DNA from: Lachnospiraceae bacterium
GTDB taxonomy: Bacteria > Bacillota_A > Clostridia > Lachnospirales > Lachnospiraceae
Direction: 5' to 3'
Assembly (NCBI GenBank): GCA_016291475.1
Contig: JAEEXJ010000006.1
Location: 1-52,944, forward strand
Length of the DNA stretch: 52,944 bases
Below are positions 7,928-15,356 of the stretch, in pieces (positions within the stretch are counted from its first letter, which is position 1; each line of letters starts with the position of its first letter). The position numbers and the translations under genes are program-made. The notes beneath the pieces are model-generated. The model ran no database searches, was not told where the DNA came from, and saw only the letters and a list, made by a program, of their open reading frames with translations.

Positions 7928-9040
7928 ATGAAAGTAATAGCTGTAAGATTTAAGACCGGCGGGAAGAGTTATTTTTTTGATCCCGCAGATATAGATCTCA
8001 AAAAGGATGATCATTGTATCGTAGAAACCGTAAAGGGCATCGAATATGCGCTGGTTGTAAGCGATATTCAGGATGTGGATGAATCAAGGATCACAGTGCC
8101 TCTCCGCAAGGTCCTCAGAAAAGCCACAGATGCGGATGACAGACAGGTAGCCGAGAACGCTTCCAGAGAAAAGAATGCATACCGCATCGCACAGGAGAAG
8201 ATCGCGGAGCACGGACTTGACATGAAACTTACCGATGTCGAGTATGCTTTTGATAACAGTAAGATTGTTTTCTTTTTCGTAGCGGAGCAGAGAGTTGATT
8301 TCAGAGATCTCGTAAAAGATCTGGCCGGAATCTTCAGGACCAGGATCGAGCTCAGACAGATAGGTGTAAGGGATGAGGCCAGAAGCCTCGGTGGTTTCGG
8401 TGCATGCGGAAGACCTCTTTGCTGCTCCGAATTCTTAAGTGATTTCGTTCCCGTATCCATCAAGATGGCAAAGGAACAGAATCTTTCCCTTAATCCCACC
8501 AAGATCTCGGGAGTCTGCGGAAGACTTATGTGTTGTCTTAAGTATGAAGAAGAGGCATACGAGGAACTGAATTCCACCATGCCGGCTCTTGGCGACTATG
8601 TTGCAACTTCCGACGGAATGAGGGGCGAAGTATCCAGCATCAACGTACTCAGACAGATTGCAAAGGTTCTTGTAGAAAACGGAGACGATAAGGAACTGCG
8701 TGATTATCCGGCAGCGGATATTACCGTTCTTCGCAGGAAGAAAGGAAAGCGCGGAGGAAGCCATGCGAGCATAGCAGCGGAGGATTCTCCGGAAATGCTG
8801 GCACTTCTTGAAGACGAAGCAAGGGAGAAAAAATCTGAAAATAACCGTAACAATAAACCCTCAGGATCCGAGCAGGGCGGTAAAAAGGACCATCAGGATA
8901 AGAACCGCGGCGGAAACCAGGGCGGAAACAGAGATAAAAAGCCCCACAACAATAACGGCAAAAACGATAACAGAAACCGCGACAAACGCGGAAAAGGCGA
9001 GAGAGATAAGCAAAGTGGCGGAGAGTCGGGTCAGTCTTAA
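7928..9040 (+). CDS. yaaT: PSP1 domain protein (YaaT-like) with long basic tail
   Basis: Residues 1 to ~275 match the PSP1/YaaT family, which in Bacillus is part of the RicAFT (YmcA-YlbF-YaaT) complex affecting RNase Y and phosphorelay activity. Conserved cysteine pairs are visible in GRPLCC and GRLMCC, within CGRPLCCSEFL and CGRLMCCLKYE; the Ric complex is reported to bind Fe-S clusters. From ~285 on there is a ~90-residue low-complexity tail of K, N, G, D, R and Q, absent from the ~275-aa Bacillus protein. The tail coding sequence overlaps the start of the next gene. Confidence 0.87.
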   Translation: MKVIAVRFKTGGKSYFFDPADIDLKKDDHCIVETVKGIEYALVVSDIQDVDESRITVPLRKVLRKATDADDRQVAENASREKNAYRIAQEKIAEHGLDMKLTDVEYAFDNSKIVFFFVAEQRVDFRDLVKDLAGIFRTRIELRQIGVRDEARSLGGFGACGRPLCCSEFLSDFVPVSIKMAKEQNLSLNPTKISGVCGRLMCCLKYEEEAYEELNSTMPALGDYVATSDGMRGEVSSINVLRQIAKVLVENGDDKELRDYPAADITVLRRKKGKRGGSHASIAAEDSPEMLALLEDEAREKKSENNRNNKPSGSEQGGKKDHQDKNRGGNQGGNRDKKPHNNNGKNDNRNRDKRGKGERDKQSGGESGQS

Positions 9041-9761
9041 GGGCGCAGAGAGAATAGACGATCTCCAGAGAGCGGGACTAAGGATAATACAGGATCCCGA
9101 GAGGTTCTGTTTTGGCATGGATGCAGTGCTCCTCAGTCATTTTGCCAAGGTACCGGCTTCGGGAAAGCTTCTCGATCTTGGTACCGGAACAGGAATAATC
9201 CCCATACTTATGAGTGCTCTTTCCGGTGCATCCCATCTGACCGGACTTGAGATTCAGGAAGAAAGCGCCGACATGGCCTTAAGGAGCATTCGCTTAAACG
9301 GACTTGAGGATAAGATCTCTGTCGTAAAAGGAGATATCAAAGAGGCAGGAAGTTTATTTTCCCATGCCTTTTTTGATGTAATAACCTGTAATCCTCCGTA
9401 TCTGCAGGGGGATCACGGCATAGTGAACCCCTCGGATGCCAAGGCTATAGCAAGACATGAAATACTGTGCACGCTGGAAGATGTGATAAGCGCAGCGGAA
9501 GTTTTGCTAAAACCCGGCGGGCATTTTTACATGGTCCACAGACCCTTCAGACTGTCTGAGATCATGAACGTGATGCATGCCCACAAGCTGGAACCCAAGA
9601 GAATGAGACTGGTCTATCCCATGGCGGATAAAGAACCCAATATGGTCCTTATCGAGGGGATAAGAGGGGCAAATATGAGGATCGAAGTGGAAAAGCCCCT
9701 GATCCTTCAAAATCCCGATGGCAGTTATACCGATGAAGTTAAGGAGTGGTACGGATTCTGA
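9015..9761 (+). CDS. trmN6: tRNA1(Val) (adenine37-N6)-methyltransferase family protein
   Basis: This SAM-dependent N6-adenine methyltransferase is of the YabB/TrmN6 type, predicted to modify A37 of tRNA-Val. Visible are the family N-terminus ERIDDLQRAGLRIIQDPERF, the SAM motif LLDLGTGTGIIPIL and the catalytic NPPY (in ITCNPPYLQG). The reading frame is open from ATG 8808, but the first ~69 residues are an out-of-frame copy of the low-complexity tail of the upstream gene. I place the start at GTG 9015, which gives the normal ~248-aa length and a 26-nt overlap. Confidence 0.8.
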   Translation: MAESRVSLKGAERIDDLQRAGLRIIQDPERFCFGMDAVLLSHFAKVPASGKLLDLGTGTGIIPILMSALSGASHLTGLEIQEESADMALRSIRLNGLEDKISVVKGDIKEAGSLFSHAFFDVITCNPPYLQGDHGIVNPSDAKAIARHEILCTLEDVISAAEVLLKPGGHFYMVHRPFRLSEIMNVMHAHKLEPKRMRLVYPMADKEPNMVLIEGIRGANMRIEVEKPLILQNPDGSYTDEVKEWYGF

Positions 9762-10621
9762 TGGAAGGAATGCTGTGTCTTTGCGCAACACCCATAGGTA
9801 ATCTCGGAGATATGTCCCCGAGAATATTGGAGTGCCTTGAAAGCGCCGATCTTATCGCGGCCGAGGATACCAGAAACAGCATAAAGCTTCTCAATCATTT
9901 CGATATCCATACCCCCATGACCAGTTATCACGAATACAATAAATATGACAAAGCCGCAGAACTTGTGGGGGTTATGAGAGAGGGTAAGACCGTTGCGCTG
10001 ATAACAGATGCGGGAACACCGGCCATTTCGGATCCGGGGGAGGTCCTGGTTGCCATGTGTGTAGAGGCGGGCATTACCGTTACTTCCCTCCCCGGCCCCT
10101 GTGCATGTATCACCGCTCTTACACTTTCGGGATTAAATACCAGAAGATTCGTCTTTGAAGGTTTTATTCCCAGGGAAAAGAAAGAAAGGGCAGAAGTCCT
10201 TAAAAGCATCGAAAAAGAGACCAGGACCATGATCTTCTACGAAGCGCCCCATCATCTCAAGGGTACCCTGGCAGATCTGTCGGATGCGCTTTCCGGCGGA
10301 AAAGGACGTAAGATCGCACTTTGCAGGGAACTTACCAAGAAGTTCGAAGAGGTCATTCATACCACTATCGGCGGTGCCGTACTCAAATATGAAAATGAAG
10401 AACCAAGGGGCGAATACGTCCTTGTTATCGAGGGTATGGATCCCGAGGAATTAAAAGCATCGGCCCGTGCATCCTGGGAAGAGATGAGCATTGAAGACCA
10501 TGTTAAGATGTACGAAGACAGAGGGCTCGATCATAAAGAAGCCATGAAAGCCGCAGCGGCGGACAGGGGAGTTTCCAAGAGAGATATTTATGCGTATCTG
10601 GAAAAAACAGGCAAAAAATAG
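9761..10621 (+). CDS. rsmI: 16S rRNA (cytidine1402-2'-O)-methyltransferase RsmI
   Basis: RsmI methylates the ribose of C1402 in the ribosomal decoding centre. Conserved segments of the tetrapyrrole-methylase fold are present: CATPIGNLGDMSPR, AAEDTRNS, ALITDAGTPAISDPG and the LPGPCA loop. I chose ATG 9761, which overlaps the upstream TGA, over GTG 9746, because GTG 9746 would overlap its own SD (AAGGAG at 9741-9746). The protein is then 286 aa, a usual length. It closes the yaaR-holB block. Confidence 0.92.
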   Translation: MEGMLCLCATPIGNLGDMSPRILECLESADLIAAEDTRNSIKLLNHFDIHTPMTSYHEYNKYDKAAELVGVMREGKTVALITDAGTPAISDPGEVLVAMCVEAGITVTSLPGPCACITALTLSGLNTRRFVFEGFIPREKKERAEVLKSIEKETRTMIFYEAPHHLKGTLADLSDALSGGKGRKIALCRELTKKFEEVIHTTIGGAVLKYENEEPRGEYVLVIEGMDPEELKASARASWEEMSIEDHVKMYEDRGLDHKEAMKAAAADRGVSKRDIYAYLEKTGKK

Positions 10622-10658
10622 AAGCTCTTAGCCCTTCGGAAGCCGTTTTCATTGCTTT

Positions 10659-10683
10659 TTAGCGCCCGAAGTGCTAATCTTTT
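10659..10683 (+). terminator. Probable weak terminator after rsmI
   Basis: TTAGCGC (10659-10665) pairs with GTGCTAA (10671-10677) around CCGAA, one G-T pair, followed by TCTTTT. The rest of the 121-nt gap to the transporter gene shows no convincing promoter. Confidence 0.4.
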
Positions 10684-10742
10684 AAAGGTTTTAGCGGTAT
10701 TTTCACCGAATAAACAAGTTTAATTACAGAGAGGTTTTCAAA

Positions 10743-12083
10743 ATGGCTGAACAGGCAAAACAGGGAGGATGGCGTGCCAATAAGTGGGTTCGCGCAGCTA
10801 TTCCCGCACTTCTTCTTCACTGCAGTATCGGTACCGTTTACTGCTGGTCGATCTTTTCACAGGAGATCGCGGATTACATCGGATACTCAAAGGGAGCTGT
10901 TGAATGGGCGTTCTCTTTTGCTATCTTTTTCCTCGGAATGAGCGCAGCTTTCCTCGGAAACATCGTTGAGAAGGACATCCACAAGTCTTCACTCATCGCC
11001 ACCATTTGTTTCTCCGTAGGAATGCTCCTTACCGGCGTATTCATCATGTACGGCGGATCTCATCAGCACAGCCCCGTTGCGCTTGTAGGTATTTATCTCA
11101 GCTACGGATTTATCATGGGTGTAGGACTCGGTACCGGATACCTTTCACCTGTTAAGACCCTTATGCTCTGGTTCCAGGACAGAAAGGGACTTGCTACCGG
11201 ACTTGCGGTTGCAGGATTCGGAGCTGCTAAGGCTATCGCAAGCCCTATCATGCAGGGAATGCTTAACGGACTCGGAAACGGCGGAATCTACAAGATGTTC
11301 ATGATCCTTGCAGGTGTTTATTTCGTAATGATGTTCGTAGGACATCTTCTTCTTGCAAAGCCCGCTGACTGGCACGAGCCTCAGAACAGCGCAGACAAGC
11401 CCAAGATCATGGATGTTCTCAAGACCAAGCCCCTTACCAACTACATCGGTATCTGGGTTATGTTCTATATCAACATCACCTGCGGACTCGCTCTTATCTC
11501 TCAGGAGAAGATGATCGTTAAGTGCGTGGGTCTTGCGGCTATGGCAGGTGTCATCTCCACCGTATCAGCTATATTCAATGCCGGCGGACGTCTCGGATTC
11601 TCCGCTTGGGCAGATACCATGAAGGACAGAAATACCATCTATAAGATGATCTTTGTTCTTTCCATCGCATTTACCGCACTTGTAATGCTCACCGGCGGAA
11701 TCAAGAACGGCGAGGGTAACGGACTTCTTATCTTCCTTGTACTTGCACTTATCTTCGTAGTAAATGCAGGATACGGCGGAGGATTCTCCAATGTACCCAC
11801 CCTCCTTTCCGACCACTACGGAATGGGTTCCATCTCAGCTATCCACGGAATCACCCTTTCCGCATGGGCTTTTGCGGGACTTACCGGCAACCAGGTTGCA
11901 ACCTATATCGTTAACCATACCGGAGAGTTCGTAGAGCACGGAACCGATGCCGCAGGAAAGGCTATCATGATCAATCCTGTCGGATATCAGAACGTACTTA
12001 TTTTCACCATTGCACTTTATATTCTTGCACTTATTCTTTGCCTTGTACTTGTTAAGCCTTCAAATACCAAAGGTGCAAAATAA
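10743..12083 (+). CDS. OFA-family MFS transporter (oxalate/formate antiporter-like)
   Basis: A 446-aa polytopic membrane protein with about 12 hydrophobic segments. The N-terminal part RAAIPALLLHCSIGTVYCWSIF and the segment GVGLGTGYLSPVKTLMLWF followed by DRKGLATGLAVAGFG resemble the OFA subfamily of the major facilitator superfamily. These proteins exchange small carboxylates such as formate, oxalate or pyruvate. The substrate cannot be told from sequence. The gene uses a narrow set of codons (CTC/CTT Leu, ATC Ile, GGA Gly), consistent with high expression. SD GAGAGG lies 8 nt upstream. The stop overlaps the next small ORF (TAATG). Confidence 0.87.
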   Translation: MAEQAKQGGWRANKWVRAAIPALLLHCSIGTVYCWSIFSQEIADYIGYSKGAVEWAFSFAIFFLGMSAAFLGNIVEKDIHKSSLIATICFSVGMLLTGVFIMYGGSHQHSPVALVGIYLSYGFIMGVGLGTGYLSPVKTLMLWFQDRKGLATGLAVAGFGAAKAIASPIMQGMLNGLGNGGIYKMFMILAGVYFVMMFVGHLLLAKPADWHEPQNSADKPKIMDVLKTKPLTNYIGIWVMFYINITCGLALISQEKMIVKCVGLAAMAGVISTVSAIFNAGGRLGFSAWADTMKDRNTIYKMIFVLSIAFTALVMLTGGIKNGEGNGLLIFLVLALIFVVNAGYGGGFSNVPTLLSDHYGMGSISAIHGITLSAWAFAGLTGNQVATYIVNHTGEFVEHGTDAAGKAIMINPVGYQNVLIFTIALYILALILCLVLVKPSNTKGAK

Positions 12084-12256
12084 TGTATTCATGTGACACA
12101 TGCGTAAATTACGTGTATGATGAAGAAGACGATTCATACGATTGTATGGTCGAAATGGATGAGGATGATGCATACCGTATAAATGCCGACAGCAGGGCTC
12201 AGTGCCCGTATTACAGGCTGGATGACGAATACGCGGTTGTCAGACATCAAATGTAA
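12083..12256 (+). CDS. Small acidic Cys protein, DUF6472-like (57 aa)
   Basis: A 57-codon ORF starts on the last base of the transporter stop (TAATG). The product begins MYSCDTCVNYVYDEEDD, has Cys at positions 4, 7, 21 and 41 (CxxC, C, C), is rich in Asp/Glu/Tyr, and ends VVRHQM. Four spaced cysteines suggest a metal-binding mini-domain. The pattern matches my recollection of the DUF6472 family of short Lachnospiraceae proteins, function unknown. Translational coupling to the carrier and only 14 nt to the next gene argue that it is real. Confidence 0.7.
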   Translation: MYSCDTCVNYVYDEEDDSYDCMVEMDEDDAYRINADSRAQCPYYRLDDEYAVVRHQM

Positions 12257-12270
12257 TAAGGAGAATAACT

Positions 12271-12846
12271 ATGACAAGAGATACTAAACTCGGAATTAAC
12301 GATTATTGGTTTGTAGCACTTATATTCCTGGCAGCACTTCTCGGCCCCATTCCTTTTCTGGGACTTATCATTTACGGTGCTGTAGCTGAAAACAGTAAGG
12401 TTATCAAGGATGGAAGCAAGATTGCGATCATTCTCTATGCAGGCGTAAAGATCCTTCAGTATGTACTCGACGTAGTTGTTTATCTTGTCAGATGTTTTGA
12501 TGTATCCGAGTACGGACTTAACGGATTCTACAACTTCATGAACAGAGTTGATTACTTCATCGACGGAGTATTTTACGGTGCGATCCTTGTATTCCTTATC
12601 ATCAATGTGGTCAAGGGACTTTCGGTATCTTCCGTTTCTTCTCAGGCCGTTAATCCTCTTCTTGCAGCAGGAATCGAAAAGGCTGAAAAAGAAGCAGCAC
12701 AGACAGCGGCTCCAGCTTCTGCACCCGCAGCAGCACCCGCTAAGGAAGAGGCCCCCAAGAAGACTCCCGAGGTTTGCCCCAATTGCGGAAAGAAGCTTGC
12801 CGAAGGCGTAAAATTCTGCGCAGGATGCGGAACCAAGATCGGTTGA
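12271..12846 (+). CDS. Membrane protein with C-terminal zinc ribbon
   Basis: A 191-aa protein with hydrophobic stretches at about residues 12-38, 51-73 and 98-117, an Ala/Pro/Lys/Glu linker (about 140-165) and a C-terminal zinc ribbon with C169, C172, C183 and C186 (CPNCG...CAGCG). Such ribbons on small membrane proteins are common in Firmicutes, with no fixed function. The SD AAGGAG is 7 nt before the ATG. It closes the transporter operon, followed by a strong terminator. Confidence 0.8.
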   Translation: MTRDTKLGINDYWFVALIFLAALLGPIPFLGLIIYGAVAENSKVIKDGSKIAIILYAGVKILQYVLDVVVYLVRCFDVSEYGLNGFYNFMNRVDYFIDGVFYGAILVFLIINVVKGLSVSSVSSQAVNPLLAAGIEKAEKEAAQTAAPASAPAAAPAKEEAPKKTPEVCPNCGKKLAEGVKFCAGCGTKIG

Positions 12847-12865
12847 TTTATGAATTCAACAATGC

Positions 12866-12898
12866 AAACGGACAGGTAAAAACCTGTCCGTTTTTTTT
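12866..12898 (+). terminator. Strong Rho-independent terminator
   Basis: AAACGGACAGGT (12866-12877) pairs perfectly with ACCTGTCCGTTT (12882-12893) around four A's, then eight T's. It ends just before the shared upstream element of the next promoter. Confidence 0.93.
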
Positions 12899-12900
12899 AG

Positions 12901-12919
12901 CAAAAAATAGTAGGTTTAT
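12901..12919 (+). promoter_or_regulatory. Upstream element shared with the suf promoter
   Basis: This is the second copy of the 17-mer found at 754-770 (here 12903-12919), one extra A in the leading A-run. It lies 12 bp upstream of the -35 position of the promoter at 12932-12960. Confidence 0.5.
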
Positions 12920-12931
12920 CTTCAAAAAATG

Positions 12932-12960
12932 TGGAGAAACCGCGGTTTCAATGATATAAT
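12932..12960 (+). promoter_or_regulatory. Extended -10 promoter of the fapA-like operon
   Basis: A consensus -10 TATAAT (12955-12960) carries a TG at 12952-12953, forming an extended -10. The -35 position 17 bp upstream reads TGGAGA (12932-12937), a poor match, as is normal for extended -10 promoters. Transcription would start near 12967. Confidence 0.7.
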
Positions 12961-12986
12961 CGATTGTAGCGGTATCCGGCAATGAT

Positions 12987-13036
12987 CTGTTTGCCAAGAT
13001 TGTCAACTTTTGGGGTGTTGACGGCTTTGCAAACAG
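12987..13036 (+). promoter_or_regulatory. Two-stem structured 5' leader
   Basis: CTGTTTGC (12987-12994) pairs with GCAAACAG (13029-13036). Inside it, TGTCAAC (13001-13007) pairs with GTTGACG (13017-13023, one G-T) around a 9-nt loop TTTTGGGGT. The structure lies between the promoter and the start codon of the fapA-like gene. It has no T-run, and I matched it to no known riboswitch. Confidence 0.45.
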
Positions 13037-13061
13037 TTAAATTACACTAAGGTGCTGCTAT

Positions 13062-15320
13062 ATGGCTGGTGACGGCGTGCTCTATACTCCGGACCAAAGG
13101 TTCGAGATACAAGAGGGCAAGAAAAAAGGCCTGAACACAACGGTTTATGAAGACCCCGGCTTCCTGGCGATACAGATGAGAGAAATCCGTTTGGCCCTGG
13201 AAAAAGGTCTTGATGTTAGTGTGCTCAGAAACCCGGAACTTGACTGGCTCCAGATGGGAGAGATACGTCTGGGACTTGAGAGCAAGGTGGATGTAAGCCG
13301 TTATGCCAAGCCGGAGATCTCTTCTCACGCAATGCGTCAGATCAGAAAAGGTCTTGAGAGCGGTATCGACATATCCGGGTTCCTGGATTATCCGCCTCTG
13401 ATCGTCCGTCAGATACGTAAATCAAGACGTGACGGCGTAGATATCATGAAATATGTCGGAGAGGGATACAAAGAAGATCAGCTTGAGCAGATCCGTATCG
13501 CTCTTACGAGAAAAATACCCATTGAACAGTACCTGAGAGTCGAATTCAGAGCTCCCTCCATCGGTGAGTTCAGAAGCGGCCTTGAAAAGGGCCTTGATAT
13601 AACTCCCTATGTCAACACCGCGTTTGAGTGGCGGCAGATGAGGGAGATAAGACTCGGGCTTGAAAAAAGAATAGACACCTCTCTTTATTCGAATCCTTAT
13701 TTCCATGCAACACAAATGAGGGAAATAAGACTCGGACTTGAAGAAGGTCTTGATGTAAGTTCATATGCCCATATCCGTTTTTCCGCTGCGGATATGAGAT
13801 CCATGAGGGAAAAACTGAAAGAGGAAGTTTCGAGGGCCGCACAGATCTCGGAGACATCCGATTCCATCGACTTTGAGAAACTCGGACAGCTCCTGGAAGA
13901 AGATCCCCTTGCCGAGGTCGGTCTTCCTTTCAAGATAGTTGTCTCCCCCGACGGAATGGAAGCATATCTGTCCATCGCCAACTTAAACAACAGGCCTACC
14001 GAGGACGAGGTTCTCAAAGAGCTCTGGGCCTGCAAGATCAGAAAAGGAATACTTCGTAAAGAGATCACCAAAGCCTGTGACGGAACTTACGAAGAAGATA
14101 CCGTTCTTATCGCAGTCGGTAAAAACGTGGAAAACGGACGCGACGGATGGTATGAGTATTTCTTTAAAACAGATGTGAACAGAAAGCCCAAGCTTCTCCC
14201 CGACGGCTCTGTTGATTACCATGACATAGAATGGTATGACGCGGTCAAGAAGGGCGACAAGCTCGCTTTTTATCATAAGGCGGAGGACGGTATCGACGGC
14301 TATGATGTCGAAGGCAACATCCTCAAGTCCACAAGAGGCAAGGAACAATCGATACTGTCCGGTAACGGATTCCAGATGGATTCCGACAGATGCACTTACT
14401 ACGCCAAGATAGACGGCATGGTCAAGCTTGACGACGACAGACTTGAAGTAAGCGAGATGCTGGAAGTTGATGAGATCAACTCCTCGATCGGAAATATCAT
14501 CTTCAACGGATCCGTGCATGTCAGGGGAAATGTAGGTGCCGGAGTTACCATCAAAGCAGGCAAGGACATTATCGTCGACGGATTTATCGAGGGAGCGAAC
14601 CTCGAAGCGGCCGGAGAGATCATCCTCAGAAAGGGAATGAACGGCTCGGGAAAGGGCAAGATAAAGGCCGGAGGAAACGTAACTGCCAAGTTCCTTGAAT
14701 CTGCGGATGTATATGCAGGCGGAATGATCCATATCGACTACGCCATGAACAGTGTCCTTTATTCCGAGGAAACAGTCGAAGCCAAGCTCAGAAACGGTAC
14801 CATCGTCGGAGGCGTATGTACCGGAGTAAAGGGAGTGTCGGCCCAGAATATAGGAACGAGGGCAGCGGTACAGACAACAATACGTGCAGGTTCTTCAACC
14901 GCACTTATGAAACTCAATAATGAGATATACAGGCAGCTGAGCAGTACGAACGAGGAGATCAGGATCCTGGAAAATGTCCGCAGGGAAATGGAAGGAAAAC
15001 TGAACGCCGAGCAGCTGGCAGAGCAGCCTGTTTACGAGAAAGTACAAAACGCCCTCTATACAAAGGGAAAAGAAGCCGAAGAGCTTGTTGCAAAACAGGA
15101 AGAGGTAAGAGCAAGACTGCTTGAACTCAGCAGGGCGGTCATAGAAGCAAAAGGTACCATATATGACGGCGTAAAAGTCTGGCTCGGTGATGTTACCTGG
15201 AACAGCGAGAAGGACCTCACGGATGTTACGCTTCGCAAGGTAAGAAAAGGTTCCGACGAAAAGGTTCTGGCTTACCATAACAACAAGGATCCCAAAGACC
15301 CCGACGCACTCGTTGAATAA
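13062..15320 (+). CDS. FapA-domain (DUF342) protein with nine N-terminal 26-residue repeats
   Basis: A 752-aa soluble protein. Residues ~13-244 are nine tandem repeats of 26 residues (one of 24) with consensus M-R-E-I-R-x-G-L-E-x-G-L-D-V-S-x-Y-x-x-P. Residues ~290-610 resemble the FapA/DUF342 beta-rich domain (KIVVSPDGMEAYLSI, then repeated Gly-rich strands around VRGNVGAGVTIKAGKDIIVDG). A coiled coil follows (~620-700) before a short C-terminal strand region. FapA proteins are linked to flagellar assembly and c-di-GMP-responsive surface behaviour, but the role is poorly known. The next gene is an HD-GYP protein 36 nt downstream. Confidence 0.82.
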   Translation: MAGDGVLYTPDQRFEIQEGKKKGLNTTVYEDPGFLAIQMREIRLALEKGLDVSVLRNPELDWLQMGEIRLGLESKVDVSRYAKPEISSHAMRQIRKGLESGIDISGFLDYPPLIVRQIRKSRRDGVDIMKYVGEGYKEDQLEQIRIALTRKIPIEQYLRVEFRAPSIGEFRSGLEKGLDITPYVNTAFEWRQMREIRLGLEKRIDTSLYSNPYFHATQMREIRLGLEEGLDVSSYAHIRFSAADMRSMREKLKEEVSRAAQISETSDSIDFEKLGQLLEEDPLAEVGLPFKIVVSPDGMEAYLSIANLNNRPTEDEVLKELWACKIRKGILRKEITKACDGTYEEDTVLIAVGKNVENGRDGWYEYFFKTDVNRKPKLLPDGSVDYHDIEWYDAVKKGDKLAFYHKAEDGIDGYDVEGNILKSTRGKEQSILSGNGFQMDSDRCTYYAKIDGMVKLDDDRLEVSEMLEVDEINSSIGNIIFNGSVHVRGNVGAGVTIKAGKDIIVDGFIEGANLEAAGEIILRKGMNGSGKGKIKAGGNVTAKFLESADVYAGGMIHIDYAMNSVLYSEETVEAKLRNGTIVGGVCTGVKGVSAQNIGTRAAVQTTIRAGSSTALMKLNNEIYRQLSSTNEEIRILENVRREMEGKLNAEQLAEQPVYEKVQNALYTKGKEAEELVAKQEEVRARLLELSRAVIEAKGTIYDGVKVWLGDVTWNSEKDLTDVTLRKVRKGSDEKVLAYHNNKDPKDPDALVE
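13098..13793 (+). repeat. Coding tandem repeat, nine units of ~78 bp
   Basis: Units start at residues 13, 39, 65, 91, 115, 141, 167, 193 and 219 of the FapA-domain protein. The two last full units are nearly identical at their starts (MREIRLGLE), while early and middle units are diverged. The fourth is 24 residues, the others 26. The DNA is much less conserved than the protein, so the array is old and kept by selection. Confidence 0.8.
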
Positions 15321-15356
15321 ATTATTACGGCGGATATCACGTCAAGAGGCTGGCAT

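Noticed and set aside
8808..9014. ATG 8808 as start of the tRNA1(Val) methyltransferase
   Set aside because: The added 69 residues are the upstream low-complexity DNA read in another frame. The family N-terminus fits GTG 9015.
12961..13061. c-di-GMP riboswitch before the FapA-repeat gene
   Set aside because: The leader lacks the conserved cores of class I or II c-di-GMP riboswitches; only a two-stem fold is seen.
13983..14732. 249-codon open frame on the minus strand opposite the FapA-domain gene
   Set aside because: It is a shadow of the strongly biased coding frame on the other strand, with no domain or start signal.
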